Assembly: GCF_010731735.1 (NCBI RefSeq)
Contig: NZ_AP022588.1
Span: forward strand, 2,914,001 to 2,978,000
Origin: Mycolicibacterium sediminis
GTDB lineage: Bacteria > Actinomycetota > Actinomycetes > Mycobacteriales > Mycobacteriaceae
Reading direction: 5' to 3'
Length of the DNA: 64,000 nt
Shown here: positions 16,400-27,261 of the stretch, in pieces
Layout: every line of letters begins with the position of its first letter
Position numbering within the stretch: position 1 is the first letter of the stretch
Made by a program: the position numbers and the translations under genes
The notes under the pieces: generated by a model
Databases searched by the model: none
Seen by the model: only the letters and a program-made list of their open reading frames with translations
Told to the model about the DNA's origin: nothing

Positions 16400-19300
16400 G
16401 TGACGTTTGACCGCGGTCAACGGGTCCGTGTTCAGGCGGCCGGTGTTCCCGAGTTCGCGACGATCCGTTTCGCCATTCCAGGCGAGCCTGATGGTTCGTG
16501 GGATTTGATCCTGGTCGACGACGAGGACCGCCGGCATGAGATCAACCTCGCCGCCAACGACACCACCACCGTGCGCACACTCGTCAGCGATGGACACGGG
16601 GATTCGGCGCGAGTGCTGGCAGCCATGTGGACGCAGTGGATGGACGCCGCGGCGACTAACGCGGAGTCGAGCGCGATGGCGTCGATGCCCCTCAAGCCCT
16701 ACGCTCATCAGACCACCGCGGTGTATGGGGCGATGCTGCCGCAGCCGCAGCTGAGGTTTCTGCTCGCCGACGAACCCGGCACGGGTAAGACGATCATGGC
16801 CGGGCTGTATCTGCGCGAGATGCAGCGCCTCGGCTTGGTGAAGCGCGCGTTGATCGTCTGCCCCGCCAACTTGGCCTCAAAGTGGGTCGACGACTTCTCC
16901 CGTCTGCTCGGCGGTGGCCTGCGCCAGATCACGTCCGCGACGGTGCGTGAGGACGCACTGAACTCCAACGATTTGTGGGTTGTCTCGCTGGAACTGGCGG
17001 CGGTCAATCCGGCCGTTCAGGACGCACTGCGCCCCGACAAGGCCGGCTGGGATCTGGTGGTGTTCGACGAGGCGCACCGGTTGACTCCCACCGCGGCTGG
17101 ATTCCATCAAGTGGGTCGGCTGCTGGCGAAGAACACCCCGCGAGCGCTGCTGATGACCGCCACCCCGCACCGCGGCAAGGAATGGCTGTTCCGGCACCTC
17201 CTGCACTTGGTCGACCCAGGTATCTACCCCGACCCCGGCAGCGATCCGAACGTCGCCCTGTCGGCGCTTCGGCCCGGCCCCATCCACTTCCTTCGCCGGA
17301 TGAAGGAAGATCTGGTCGACTACGACGGTAAGACGCGGCTGTTCAAGGGGCGGTCCGCCGCAAATCACAGCGTCGCCCTCAGCCAGGTCGAGTACGCCTA
17401 CTACCAAGCCGCGCTGGACATGGTGGAGCAGTTCTTCCCGCAGACCGCGCAACCGCTGGCTCGGATGGTGTACGGAAAGCGGGCCGCGTCGAGCCTGTAT
17501 GCATTGGCCGAGACGTTACGGCGACGTTCGGCTCACATGGGCGAAATGAGCGAGGTCGAGGCTGCCTTGATGGCCGAGCTCAGCACCGATAGCGATGAGT
17601 CTGCAATCGACGAGGCCAAGGTGGTACACACTGCCTCAACGTCTACGCGTGCGGAGCGCACGGCGATCAAGGCCTTGGCCGACCGGATCGACGCCACCCT
17701 CTCTGATTCCGCATGGCTGCCATCGAAGTGGCGGCGCCTGACGGAGGACTGCTTGTCCAAGCACTCGATCCTTCCGGGCAACGGTGAGCAGGCCGTGGTG
17801 TTCACCGAGTACGCCGATTCGGCGCAGTGGATCTCCGACCGGCTTAACGCCGACGGTTACACGGCGAAGATGTATTCGGGTCGGCAGAGCAAGCCCGACC
17901 GCGATGAGGTCCGAAAAGCGTTCATGCGTGGAGACTTTCAGGTGATCGTCACCACCGATGCCGGCAATGAGGGTATCGACCTACAGGCTGCGCACGTCCT
18001 GGTGAACTACGACATCCCTTGGTCGCTCGTGCGGTTGGAGCAGCGGATGGGTCGCATCCACCGGGTGGGACAGCTCCGCGAGGTCTACCTGTACAACCTG
18101 GTGGCCACCGACACCCGCGAAGGGGAGACGCTGCTGCGTCTACTCGACAACTTCGTCACCGCGGCCAATGAGTTGCACGGGCAGATGTTCGACAGCCTCT
18201 CAGCGGTCGCCGAGATCACCGGCGTGGATTACGACCGCTGGCTGACTGACCTGTACGGCAACGACGAGGCAAAGAAGCAGACCGCGATCGACGCCGCTCG
18301 GGCGGTACAGGCGCAGGAGCTGACCCGTGTGGCCCGCCAGGTGCGCGACAACGAGCGCCGGCTGGCCAGCCAGGTCGATGCCGTGGCGGCGCTGACACTG
18401 TTGCAACGAGATCTGTTCGCGCGCATCAACCCCGCGATCGTGGAGGCATACCTGGATCGGCTGTCGGCGGCCGGGGTGCTGCAGGCCGCGCCCACCGCGG
18501 CGGGTCCGGGATTTCGTCGACTGTCGTTGGCCGGACAATCTCTGCCGCCATCGCTGGGGGGTGGCACCGACGCACACATCGCCACCAGCGGGGACGCTGT
18601 GCGCGCCGCTGAAGGCAGCATCGACGTGGGGGACACCGTCACCCTGGGACCGGGAGAGCCGGCGTTCACGGATCTGATCGCTCTGGCCGACCACGCCCTG
18701 GCCGAAGACCTCTACCAGTCGGGTGCGGCCGCCGACCCAAGCAGCCTGACACCGTATGACCTCTACGCCTACGAGGCGACCATGACCGAGAGCGACGGCA
18801 AGCGAGCCAGTGTGTGGGCGACGCTGGTCAAGGTCGATGACAGCGGCAACGCCCGCGCGGTGCGGTGGGAAACTTTGGCCAATCTGGTACCGACCGAGAC
18901 TGCCGGCACGGCAGCCCATCCCGCGCGCGAGGGGCGCGCTCAGGAGGTGGCGAGGGCGGTGGCCGACACTACGGTGACCGAACACCGGAAGGTGCGGACC
19001 GACTGGTTCGGGCAGGCACGGCGGGACCTGAACAATCTCCCGTTGAATCTGACCGAGGGCATTGAGGACCGTGACACTCGGGTGGCTCTTCGTCGGCAGT
19101 TCCAGGTGCAGACATCGGCGCGGATCGCGGACTTGGAGCGCCTCACCGACGTGCAGTTGACCGACCCGAAGTTGGTGGGCCGGATCCGGGTGGTGGCGGC
19201 CGCCGACGCCAGTACGCAGGCGGAAATCGACGCGGAGATGGTGTCGATGAGTCACGTGCGTCAACTGCTCGTCGATGACGGCTGGGTAGTCGAGGACGTG

Positions 19301-19609
19301 CACACCGAAGGACGCGGCTACGACCTGGAAGCTCGTCGCAACAGCCAGATCCGGCACGTCGAGGTCAAGGGAGTGCTGGACAGCGCGGCCAGCAATGGAA
19401 TTCGGATGACGGGCAACGAAGTGCTCATCGCCACCCAGCATCGCCGCAACTACTGGCTCTACGTCGTCGATCAGTGCGCCGACGGGGTAGGCCGGTTCTT
19501 CGGCGCCTACGAGGACCCCGCCACCTTGTTCTCCACCGACATGACTGGGGACGCGATCTTCCGCGTACCGGGCAGCAGCCTGAAGAACGCACCGGGAAGC
19601 AATCTATGA
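16400..19609 (+). CDS. SNF2-like helicase with C-terminal DUF3883-like nuclease domain (DrmD-like)
   Basis: 1069 residues from GTG 16400, with GAGGGGG seven bases upstream; the frame is open to 16286 without a site. Helicase motifs are intact: Walker A DEPGTGKT (about 124-131), DEAH (about 223-226), MTATPHRGK, and motif VI QRMGRIHRVGQ (about 548). The C-terminus (GWVVEDVHTEGRGYDLEARR, then HVEVKG near 988) matches a DUF3883-like fold with a PD-(D/E)xK-like D...ExK set. Large helicases of this build occur in DISARM (DrmD) and related phage-defence clusters. It is the first gene of a six-gene operon; its stop overlaps the methylase start by 4 bp. It likely translocates on DNA and may recruit or carry a nuclease; activity is inferred from motifs only. 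Confidence 0.9.
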   Translation: MTFDRGQRVRVQAAGVPEFATIRFAIPGEPDGSWDLILVDDEDRRHEINLAANDTTTVRTLVSDGHGDSARVLAAMWTQWMDAAATNAESSAMASMPLKPYAHQTTAVYGAMLPQPQLRFLLADEPGTGKTIMAGLYLREMQRLGLVKRALIVCPANLASKWVDDFSRLLGGGLRQITSATVREDALNSNDLWVVSLELAAVNPAVQDALRPDKAGWDLVVFDEAHRLTPTAAGFHQVGRLLAKNTPRALLMTATPHRGKEWLFRHLLHLVDPGIYPDPGSDPNVALSALRPGPIHFLRRMKEDLVDYDGKTRLFKGRSAANHSVALSQVEYAYYQAALDMVEQFFPQTAQPLARMVYGKRAASSLYALAETLRRRSAHMGEMSEVEAALMAELSTDSDESAIDEAKVVHTASTSTRAERTAIKALADRIDATLSDSAWLPSKWRRLTEDCLSKHSILPGNGEQAVVFTEYADSAQWISDRLNADGYTAKMYSGRQSKPDRDEVRKAFMRGDFQVIVTTDAGNEGIDLQAAHVLVNYDIPWSLVRLEQRMGRIHRVGQLREVYLYNLVATDTREGETLLRLLDNFVTAANELHGQMFDSLSAVAEITGVDYDRWLTDLYGNDEAKKQTAIDAARAVQAQELTRVARQVRDNERRLASQVDAVAALTLLQRDLFARINPAIVEAYLDRLSAAGVLQAAPTAAGPGFRRLSLAGQSLPPSLGGGTDAHIATSGDAVRAAEGSIDVGDTVTLGPGEPAFTDLIALADHALAEDLYQSGAAADPSSLTPYDLYAYEATMTESDGKRASVWATLVKVDDSGNARAVRWETLANLVPTETAGTAAHPAREGRAQEVARAVADTTVTEHRKVRTDWFGQARRDLNNLPLNLTEGIEDRDTRVALRRQFQVQTSARIADLERLTDVQLTDPKLVGRIRVVAAADASTQAEIDAEMVSMSHVRQLLVDDGWVVEDVHTEGRGYDLEARRNSQIRHVEVKGVLDSAASNGIRMTGNEVLIATQHRRNYWLYVVDQCADGVGRFFGAYEDPATLFSTDMTGDAIFRVPGSSLKNAPGSNL

Positions 19610-22326
19610 CCCGCATGATTGAGCGCTGGTTTCCGAGCGCCGAGGTCTCGGCCAACAGCGATCGCGGCTGGGGATCAGGCAACAGCGAAATATCGCTGTT
19701 CATGTGGTTCGCCAAGCGCCCAACGGCACAGGCCAAGGCCGCCACCATCTGCTCACTGTTGAAATGGCCAGACGACCCCGACGAGCAAAAACGCCTGCAA
19801 GACCTGGTGTGCAGAGCGATGAAGGGCCGGTACGCCGAGTGGAGCGAGCTGCGGCAGGAGATCGCGGCATCCAATCCAAACGGCGCGAGCACCCTCGACC
19901 CCTTCTCCGGGCGCGGCATGATTCCACTGGAATCCGCCCGCCTCGGAGTAACGGCGCACGCCATCGACTACAGCCCCGTCGCGGTTTTAGCCAGCTACCT
20001 CCTCACGTGTGCACCGTTCACCGACTGGACCGCCGAACCGCCGCTACCGTTCGGTGAGGAAAGCGGCGAGTTGCCCACCTCACCGGCGGACCGACTGTTG
20101 AGCGATCTGCAAACAGTTTTCAATGAGCTTGGTTTGCGCCATGCCGAAGCGATGAGCCCGTGGTACCCGCGCTATGAGGACGCGTTGCCGTGGGGCTATC
20201 TGTGGGCGGTCACCATCCCGTGTCAGGAATGCGGGCGCCGTTTCCCGTTGATTGGGTCCTACGAGCTGATAGCCGCCCGAGGGGACCGACCGGCCGCGTC
20301 GTTCCACATCGCCGCCGAGCGTTCATCGGGCCACTGGGAGGCCGTCGTCTCCGAAGGCAAGCCCACTCGAACACCAACGCTGTCCAACGCCATCGTCAAC
20401 GGCCGCAAGGTCGCTGGCAAGAGCGCCATCTGTGTCTTCTGCGGACACCCGCACCCTCTCGCGGTGCACCGCCGGCTGCTTCAGGAGAAGCAAGGTGTTG
20501 ATGCTCTTGTTCTGGCCGCCGACATCGACCATCGCGGGCAGAAGACCTTCCGCCGACCCACCACTGAGGAGATCGAAGCAGCACGCCACGCATCCGAGGC
20601 GCTAGCCAGCGAACCGGCCTTCAGCCCGTTCCTACCGGCCGTGCCCAACGAGGGAATAGCGCCGGGGAACAACAACATCATCGGGCCGAGCATCTACGGC
20701 GCCAAGACCTACGGCGACTTCATGGTGGACCGCCAAACCCTCTCGTACGTGAAGCTCGCCCGTCTGATCAACGACCTCGGCGCCGAGCTGCACGCGACAG
20801 GCCTGTCCCACCAGTACGTCAAGACCATCACCGGCTACGCCACCGCGGTTGTGGTCAAGAAACTCCGGCGATCGACCCGCGGCGCGCGATTTCAGACCAG
20901 CGGGGGAGCCCGCGTCGGGGACCTGTTCGTCAACGAGGGCTCAATCACGTTCTCGCACGACTTCTTCGAGGCTGGCATCGGCGACGGCCCCGGGACCTGG
21001 GCGTCGATCTCGGACAACGTGCTGGCCGCCTGCCGCAACCTGTTTGCTGACATGCGCGGGGTCCCGACGACGGTGCAGCGCGGCAGCGCAACCGCGCTAC
21101 CGGACGGACCGAAAGAGTTCAGCGCTGTTGTGACCGACCCTCCGTACGACCAGATGATCGCCTACGCCGACGCGTCGGACCTGTTCTACACCTGGCTCAA
21201 ACGCTGCCTGCACGCGACGTGGCCCGAATTAGCGGTCACCACCGATGATTACGGTTGCCAGGAGAAGAGCAACGAGATCATCGTTAAGCGGGTACGCGGC
21301 GAGGCTCCCGACGAACACCGGACGCGCGAGCACTACGACGCTCTAATCAGCCAAGCATTCGCGGAGATGCGCCGCGTCGTGCGCGACGACGGTGTGGTGA
21401 CGATTGTCTTCGGTCACGGAGAACCCGAGGTCTGGCAGCGACTCCTGGGCTCAATCGAGCGGGCTGGTCTCGTCATGACGGGTTCCTGGCCGGCGAACAC
21501 CGAGTCCGGCGGCCAACAGGGCAAAGCCAACATTGAAACCACCCTCACAATGGCCTGCCGGCCTGCTCCACCTCAGCGACCGAACGGCCGTAAGGGCACC
21601 GTCGAAGCAGAGATCAAGGCTGAAATCAAACGGCGCTACGTCGACTGGGAGCGCTGGGGCCTGGCGCCCGCCGACATGCTCATGGCCGCAGCAGGGCCTG
21701 CGATGGAGGTCGTCGGACGGTTCAGCCAGGTACTCGACGCCCGTGGAAACGCGGTCGACATCTACACGTTCCTACCGCTGGCCCGCGCGGCGGTGCAGGA
21801 CGCAATGGCAGTGGAAATTAACCATCAACCGCTCGACGCGTTTGACGCGCGCACCCGATTCGCGTTGTGGTGGATCCGCCTCTACGGCCGCCAAATTCAG
21901 GCTAAGTCCGAGCTTCGATGGCAGACTCTTGCCTCCGGCATGGACATCACACAGGTTCGCGACCTCGTGGGGGAAGAGAGTGGGGGAGTTCGGTTCGTCT
22001 TCGCCAAGGATCACTCCGCGCGGATCGACCATGAGGCCGCCTCGATCGACGTTGCACTGACTTTGGCGTACGTCTCGGAGGATGGGCTCGATGCGATGGG
22101 CCAGGTGCTGTTGGATGCCGGACGTGGCGCCGACGATGTTCAGCTCTGGGCGGCGGTGCAATTCCTGGCCGATCGCCTACCCGACAACGACGTCGATTCG
22201 ATCGCGTTCCATCGCGTGCTCCGCACCCGCAACGCCATCGGGGACGCTGCGAGCGCGGCCGCAGCAACAAAGACCGAAGCCTCTGTGACGCAAAGCCTTC
22301 AAGACGCTCAGCTGAAGTTGATGTGA
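19606..22326 (+). CDS. DUF1156-type DNA methyltransferase (N6-adenine or N4-cytosine)
   Basis: 906 residues from ATG 19606, overlapping the helicase stop (ATGA). The opening (IERWFPSAEVSANSDRGWGS) is typical of DUF1156 methylases. The SAM-binding motif is DPFSGRG (98-104) and the catalytic motif DPPY (511-514), so about 400 residues separate motif I and motif IV. The insert carries two CxxC pairs (206-209 and 276-279), a probable zinc ribbon, and likely the target-recognition region. The motif order is alpha-like. DUF1156 enzymes are often found beside DUF499 ATPases and helicases in defence islands. The likely role is self-marking by methylation. Target sequence cannot be read from sequence. 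Confidence 0.9.
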   Translation: MTRMIERWFPSAEVSANSDRGWGSGNSEISLFMWFAKRPTAQAKAATICSLLKWPDDPDEQKRLQDLVCRAMKGRYAEWSELRQEIAASNPNGASTLDPFSGRGMIPLESARLGVTAHAIDYSPVAVLASYLLTCAPFTDWTAEPPLPFGEESGELPTSPADRLLSDLQTVFNELGLRHAEAMSPWYPRYEDALPWGYLWAVTIPCQECGRRFPLIGSYELIAARGDRPAASFHIAAERSSGHWEAVVSEGKPTRTPTLSNAIVNGRKVAGKSAICVFCGHPHPLAVHRRLLQEKQGVDALVLAADIDHRGQKTFRRPTTEEIEAARHASEALASEPAFSPFLPAVPNEGIAPGNNNIIGPSIYGAKTYGDFMVDRQTLSYVKLARLINDLGAELHATGLSHQYVKTITGYATAVVVKKLRRSTRGARFQTSGGARVGDLFVNEGSITFSHDFFEAGIGDGPGTWASISDNVLAACRNLFADMRGVPTTVQRGSATALPDGPKEFSAVVTDPPYDQMIAYADASDLFYTWLKRCLHATWPELAVTTDDYGCQEKSNEIIVKRVRGEAPDEHRTREHYDALISQAFAEMRRVVRDDGVVTIVFGHGEPEVWQRLLGSIERAGLVMTGSWPANTESGGQQGKANIETTLTMACRPAPPQRPNGRKGTVEAEIKAEIKRRYVDWERWGLAPADMLMAAAGPAMEVVGRFSQVLDARGNAVDIYTFLPLARAAVQDAMAVEINHQPLDAFDARTRFALWWIRLYGRQIQAKSELRWQTLASGMDITQVRDLVGEESGGVRFVFAKDHSARIDHEAASIDVALTLAYVSEDGLDAMGQVLLDAGRGADDVQLWAAVQFLADRLPDNDVDSIAFHRVLRTRNAIGDAASAAAATKTEASVTQSLQDAQLKLM

Positions 22327-22387
22327 TGCCCACGCCAGCGGCTAGATGCCCCGCCGAACTGTCAACGCCAAGCCAGGAGGACCCACG

Positions 22388-25300
22388 ATGACGACCCCGG
22401 TGACTCCATGGTGGAAGGCGCTCAAGATCCGTCAGGAGATCCTGTCGACATCGGGACAAATCGACGACGTTCAGATGTCATTGTTCGCCGCAGTCCACGG
22501 TGCAGGCGCCACGCGGCCGCCTTACGCAGACGCCGGCTATTACGGCGACATCACCCACCCCACTGAGCGTTTGGTGGATCTCCTCACCGAGATCGCCATC
22601 CGCATCGGCGGCGGCGACGACTACTTGAAGGCCCGCGCGGTCACCCGTCTCGATCAGGGCATGGGCGGTGGCAAGTCCCACGCGTGCATCGGGGCGTTCC
22701 ATCTGGCCGCGCACCCTGACGCCCTACTGGGCACGGAGTTGGGCAAGCAAGTGGCCGCGCGGGCGAAGGCCAAGACCGGTCGACCGCTGGCCCAGGATCT
22801 GCGCGGTCCGCACGTCGTGGTGCTGCCGTGCGACAACATGACGCCGGGGGCCTCGGTCCAGGAGTACGACGGGCCGGCGGTCAACCTCTACGAACGGTTT
22901 CTGTGGCGGCTGTTCTCGAAGGATTACTCGCTTTTCGAGCGGTATCAACCGTTTTGGAGTGACAAACACAAGATCGCCGAAGCGATCCGGGCGGTGAACC
23001 GGCCGGTTCTGATCATCGTGGACGAGGTGCTCGACTACATCGGCAACGGGCTGGACGGCGCCAACAAACCTGACCTCGCTGCGCAGGACATCGCGTTCCT
23101 GCGGGCGCTCCTCGATGTCGTCAACGACGTTCCCAACGTGGCGATGCTGATGGTGATGATCGCCTCCGACGCCGACCAGACCGCCCTGTCGAAGGCCGCC
23201 CAGGAACGTCGCGACGACCTCAACCGTCTATTGGAACGCAACGGCTTCCCCGCAACGGTCACCGAGGTGGGCGACTTCGCCGACATCCTGAGGCGGCGCC
23301 TGTTCGACTCGGAGCCAGCCGCTGAGGTGGTGGCAGCCACCGCAGCGCAGTACGAAGCTGTGTTCGCCGACAAGGGGTGGAGCAAGAACGTCTGGGACAC
23401 CATCGGGGCCACCTGGCGCGACCGCTGGACCGAGGAAGTCGCCGCCTGCTACCCATTTCATCCGATGCTGATGTCGCTAGCCAAAGACGAGTGGAGCAAG
23501 GTCACCGGCTTCCAGCGCGTGCGATCGACGATCCGGATCTTCGCCGCGACCGTCTACGCGCAGCAGGAGCGCGGCAAGGCCGGCGAATGGGTGCCCACCC
23601 TCATTGGTCCCGGTGACTTCCCACTGGCCGATTCCGCAGTGCGCGAGGCGATCCTGGGGAGCGGGCTTGTCGAGGATGAACGCACGATCGCCAACTATCG
23701 CAGCCTCGCCGAAATCGAGGTCGTCAACCATGCCGGCGACAGCGGCACCGCCCGGCGCCAGGACCTCAATCGCGAGGAGCTGTTGTGGAGTGAAGCGAAC
23801 CCGCGCGCCGCTGAGCGCGCCGCCACCTTCATCTTCATGGCCAGCATCGTCGGAACCCTTCGACCAGGCAGGGGCCGAGGCGCCAGCGCACCGGAAGTCA
23901 AAGCGGCCACCAACATTCCGAACGTTGCCTACACGATCACCGACGCCGACGCGGTGGTCGCAGAACTCGTCGACGTCGACCGCGGACTCAGCGCACTCGA
24001 CATCATCCCCGGCCAAGGCAACAACAAGCCGGCGCGCTACTTCCTCTCGACCCGGCTCACGCATCGGATGCTGGTCAACAACATTCGCCGCACCATCACC
24101 GAGTCTGAGCGTGACGCCGTACTCGTCGATTTCGCACAGCGGCTCGCCAGTACCGGCCCGTTCCGTGAACTCAGATTCGTCGCCGCCGACGCCACACGCA
24201 CCCCAGCCGAAGTGCTGTCCACTGCTGGCCTGGACACCGCCTTCACCACGCGCCTGGTTGTGCTGGATCCAGCCCAGTTTAGTCTCCGCAATGGCGCCGA
24301 GGCCGCCACCTTGGGGGCGTTGCACGCGGCCACCGGGTTAGGCCAGGGGCCAGAGCAGTTGCCGGTGCAGTGGGCTAGCAGCGCGGTGTTCGCCGTGGTA
24401 AACACTCAGCGACGCGGCCTCGCGCGCAGTGTGGCCGCCGAGTACCTGGCTCGAAGCAAGGCGCTAGCAGCCCCCGAGGTACAGGCCGACGACGAGTTGA
24501 AAGCGACTGGCACCAAGGAACTTGCCGCGGCGAAGGAACAACTTGAGAAGGCATTGAAACGGGCTTATCAGCACGTCGCATACGTCGCCCAACCAGACCC
24601 CGACGGCGAGCGGTACCTTGACCAACTCACTTTCGATGACGACACCCTCACCGCTCTCAACGGCACCATCGTGTGGAAGGGACTCGCAGATCGGGACAAG
24701 GTGTTCGACGCCGGCCAGTTCGGCTCCCACGCCCTGATGCACAACCTGCGCGAGCAGGACTACGGCAAGACGCTGTCCGACATCCGCGCCGCGTTTTACA
24801 GCGCTCCGCGTCTGCCGCTGCTCTACGAGAGCGACCGTGACCTCCAGCAGGCCATATACGACGCGGTGAGCCAGGGGCTGTTGCGGATCGTTGATGCGGC
24901 CAGCACCGCGGTCGAAGTGACCACACCTGGTCAGGTGAACCTGACGAGTACAGCGCTAAGAATCGCCGCACCCAGTCCTACACCCGCCTCCGAAGGCGAC
25001 GGCGTCCCTGCCCATGGCGGCCAGGGGGAGGCCGACACTAGAGGCTTAGGAACGACAACAGCAGCGACCGGCACGACTCGCGGTGGTGCGGCGGCTACGG
25101 CAGCCGGCACCGGGTCGAGTGCCGGTGCGGCCGTAGGCGGCGGTGGTCAGGCCACTCCGGCGGCTTCCGCCGATCGACAGGTGGCGTTCTCGTTCACCAG
25201 TAACCTGCTGGCGGGCGCCGAAACGTCCGACGGATTCGCCGCCCTCTTCCGAGCGTTCTACATGGCGCTCGACGAGCGCCAGATCAGCTATCTACAGGGC

Positions 25301-25393
25301 ACGCTGCAACTCGTCGCCGACTCCTCGGTCGTCGACCAGATCAAGCCGATACTGGCCGAACTGGGCATCACGGCGACAATCAAGGAGATCTGA
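22388..25393 (+). CDS. DUF499-type AAA-like ATPase
   Basis: 1001 residues from ATG 22388, preceded by AGGAGG; it starts 61 bp after the methylase. Walker A is GMGGGKS (91-97, context DQGMGGGKSHA) and Walker B is VLIIVDEVLDYI (Asp near 212). Arginine-rich segments follow (DILRRRLFDSEP, FQRVRSTIRIFA). A low-complexity Gly/Ala/Thr linker spans about residues 861-930, then a short C-terminal domain (FTSNLLAGAETSDGFAALFR). DUF499 proteins are large predicted ATPases that accompany DUF1156 methylases in islands; their biochemical role is not settled. By analogy it may gate nuclease or methylase action by ATP-driven conformational change. Confidence 0.88.
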   Translation: MTTPVTPWWKALKIRQEILSTSGQIDDVQMSLFAAVHGAGATRPPYADAGYYGDITHPTERLVDLLTEIAIRIGGGDDYLKARAVTRLDQGMGGGKSHACIGAFHLAAHPDALLGTELGKQVAARAKAKTGRPLAQDLRGPHVVVLPCDNMTPGASVQEYDGPAVNLYERFLWRLFSKDYSLFERYQPFWSDKHKIAEAIRAVNRPVLIIVDEVLDYIGNGLDGANKPDLAAQDIAFLRALLDVVNDVPNVAMLMVMIASDADQTALSKAAQERRDDLNRLLERNGFPATVTEVGDFADILRRRLFDSEPAAEVVAATAAQYEAVFADKGWSKNVWDTIGATWRDRWTEEVAACYPFHPMLMSLAKDEWSKVTGFQRVRSTIRIFAATVYAQQERGKAGEWVPTLIGPGDFPLADSAVREAILGSGLVEDERTIANYRSLAEIEVVNHAGDSGTARRQDLNREELLWSEANPRAAERAATFIFMASIVGTLRPGRGRGASAPEVKAATNIPNVAYTITDADAVVAELVDVDRGLSALDIIPGQGNNKPARYFLSTRLTHRMLVNNIRRTITESERDAVLVDFAQRLASTGPFRELRFVAADATRTPAEVLSTAGLDTAFTTRLVVLDPAQFSLRNGAEAATLGALHAATGLGQGPEQLPVQWASSAVFAVVNTQRRGLARSVAAEYLARSKALAAPEVQADDELKATGTKELAAAKEQLEKALKRAYQHVAYVAQPDPDGERYLDQLTFDDDTLTALNGTIVWKGLADRDKVFDAGQFGSHALMHNLREQDYGKTLSDIRAAFYSAPRLPLLYESDRDLQQAIYDAVSQGLLRIVDAASTAVEVTTPGQVNLTSTALRIAAPSPTPASEGDGVPAHGGQGEADTRGLGTTTAATGTTRGGAAATAAGTGSSAGAAVGGGGQATPAASADRQVAFSFTSNLLAGAETSDGFAALFRAFYMALDERQISYLQGTLQLVADSSVVDQIKPILAELGITATIKEI

Positions 25394-25452
25394 GGCGCAG
25401 GGCCTCGCGCTGACGCGCGCCTCGGAACCATGCTTAGAAAGGGATGACAGCT

Positions 25453-27261
25453 GTGGCTCACCTAATCCCTGAGGCGCTCCCGACAACCGCCGACATGTCC
25501 GAACGGCTCGTCTTCGAGGCTTTCAGCCAGCTGGGGGAGACTTGGACCGTCATGTGGGATGTGCCCGTCGGACAGTTCGGACGACCGAAGGCCGGCCTCA
25601 GACAAATCGATTTCCTTCTCCTCAACGACCACCTCGGAGTGCTGATCGTGGAGGTAAAGGGTGGCGCCGTCAAGGCAGAGGAGGGGGAGTGGTTCACCCA
25701 GCCTCGCGGTTCGACGAAATGGAAGAAGCTCCAACAGTCTCCGTTCAAGCAGGCGGCCGACCAGCGCTACACGCTCCAGCGATACCTTACCAACCACCTG
25801 CACATCGACAGGCGCTCCTTCGCCCATGCAGTCGCTCTTCCCGCCACCAAGGTCGACGGCTCGCTGGGCCCAGATGCGCCACGGGAACTGATCCTCGACG
25901 TCACCGATCTTCGTCATCCAGCTGCGGCACTCCGCCGCGTACGCGAGCACTGGGGAGAATGTCCGGCGTTGTCGGCCGGCGCCGTCGAGGCGATCGTTGC
26001 GAAGTTGAGGCCGTCCTTCACCATGACCGTCGTCGCGGCAGCGTCTGCCGCGGAAGCGGCCGAGGGCATCGAGCGCGAGACGCGGCGCCAGACCGAGATG
26101 GTGGAAAGCCAAGTCCGCGCTTACAAGGCGCTGCTTTCCTCGGATCGTGTTGTTGTGCTCGGCGGCGCGGGAACGGGCAAGACGGTCATCGCGGCGAAGC
26201 TTGCACGCCAACTGAGCTCCACCGGCAGCCGAACTTTGCTGCTGTGCCACCGCGCAGGCGTGCACGCCTTTCTTTCGAACCTTCTTGGTCAGCGGTCTCC
26301 GCAACGCGCCTTCGATGGCGACTCCGACCAGGCCCTGCACGTCAGCGCATGGTCCCGGCTGGTGAACGGCGTTGCGGCCCGACTTGGCGGGTCGTCGATC
26401 AGCGCAGCATCATCCAATCTCGCCGACTGGCTTCTGGAGTACCGAGACAGCCTTGCGGAGCCCTTCGACGCGTTGGTCATCGACGAAGGCCAAGAGTTTA
26501 CGCACGACCAGATCGAGGCACTGTCGTGGCTGCTCAAGGATCCCGACCGCAGTCCGCTCTACATCTTCGCAGATCCCTTCCAGCACAGCGGAATCTTCAC
26601 CACCAGTACCACGGACCGGCGGAACAAGAACGTCACGTATCAGTGGATGCCACCTATCGGGGCATCGCCGGTGATGCTAACGACGAATTGCCGAAACAGC
26701 AGCCAGATAGCCGAGGTAGCAGCGCGGTTTTATCCCGACACCACCCCCACGCCGATCGTCGATGGCCCAGCTCCCACCTTCCACACAGTGGAGGGGACAC
26801 GGGTGCTCGCGGAGACATTCCAGCTAGTGAAGCGCCTGCTGGAGCGCGACGGATTCCAGGCCAACCAGTTACTGGTCGTGCCGATCGACGCGGAGCGTCG
26901 CGACGTCGAGCAGGCTGCCAAGAAGGCTGGCATCTCCGTGGTCGCAATTGATCAAGTCCATCGCTTTCCGCTGACTCCCAAAGATCTTCGGGTTGCGTGG
27001 GGTAACGCCGATGACGTGCAAGGATTGGAGGCCGACGTCGCGGTGGTTGCGTACCGGCACCGCCAGGACGCGGATGTGGACGAATTGATGCGCTGGCTAC
27101 CGCGAGAGATCTACATCGCCACCTCTCGCGGCCGGACCACGCTGCACTTCGTCACCGACCTCGAGGAGACCGACGTGTTGGCGATGGGCGCCAAACACGC
27201 CTCCGCGCAGGAGGACCGGGCCTCAGAGATCGAGAAGGCGGCCAGCGATGGCAACCCTTGA
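25453..27261 (+). CDS. NERD-domain nuclease fused to SF1 (UvrD-like) helicase
   Basis: I place the start at GTG 25453: GAAAGGG lies nine bases upstream, while the ATG at 25444 abuts that site with no spacer. The 602-residue product begins with a NERD domain whose PD-(D/E)xK-like residues are D53 (RQIDFLLL), E67 and K69 (IVEVKGG). The helicase core has Walker A GGAGTGKT (about 237), Walker B ALVIDEGQEF (about 344), a motif with NCR (LTTNCRNS) and a late Walker-type SF1 block (VQGLEADVAVVAY, YIATSRGR). It is a putative DNA unwinding-cleaving enzyme. It starts 59 bp after the DUF499 gene and overlaps the next by 14 bp. Confidence 0.88.
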   Translation: MAHLIPEALPTTADMSERLVFEAFSQLGETWTVMWDVPVGQFGRPKAGLRQIDFLLLNDHLGVLIVEVKGGAVKAEEGEWFTQPRGSTKWKKLQQSPFKQAADQRYTLQRYLTNHLHIDRRSFAHAVALPATKVDGSLGPDAPRELILDVTDLRHPAAALRRVREHWGECPALSAGAVEAIVAKLRPSFTMTVVAAASAAEAAEGIERETRRQTEMVESQVRAYKALLSSDRVVVLGGAGTGKTVIAAKLARQLSSTGSRTLLLCHRAGVHAFLSNLLGQRSPQRAFDGDSDQALHVSAWSRLVNGVAARLGGSSISAASSNLADWLLEYRDSLAEPFDALVIDEGQEFTHDQIEALSWLLKDPDRSPLYIFADPFQHSGIFTTSTTDRRNKNVTYQWMPPIGASPVMLTTNCRNSSQIAEVAARFYPDTTPTPIVDGPAPTFHTVEGTRVLAETFQLVKRLLERDGFQANQLLVVPIDAERRDVEQAAKKAGISVVAIDQVHRFPLTPKDLRVAWGNADDVQGLEADVAVVAYRHRQDADVDELMRWLPREIYIATSRGRTTLHFVTDLEETDVLAMGAKHASAQEDRASEIEKAASDGNP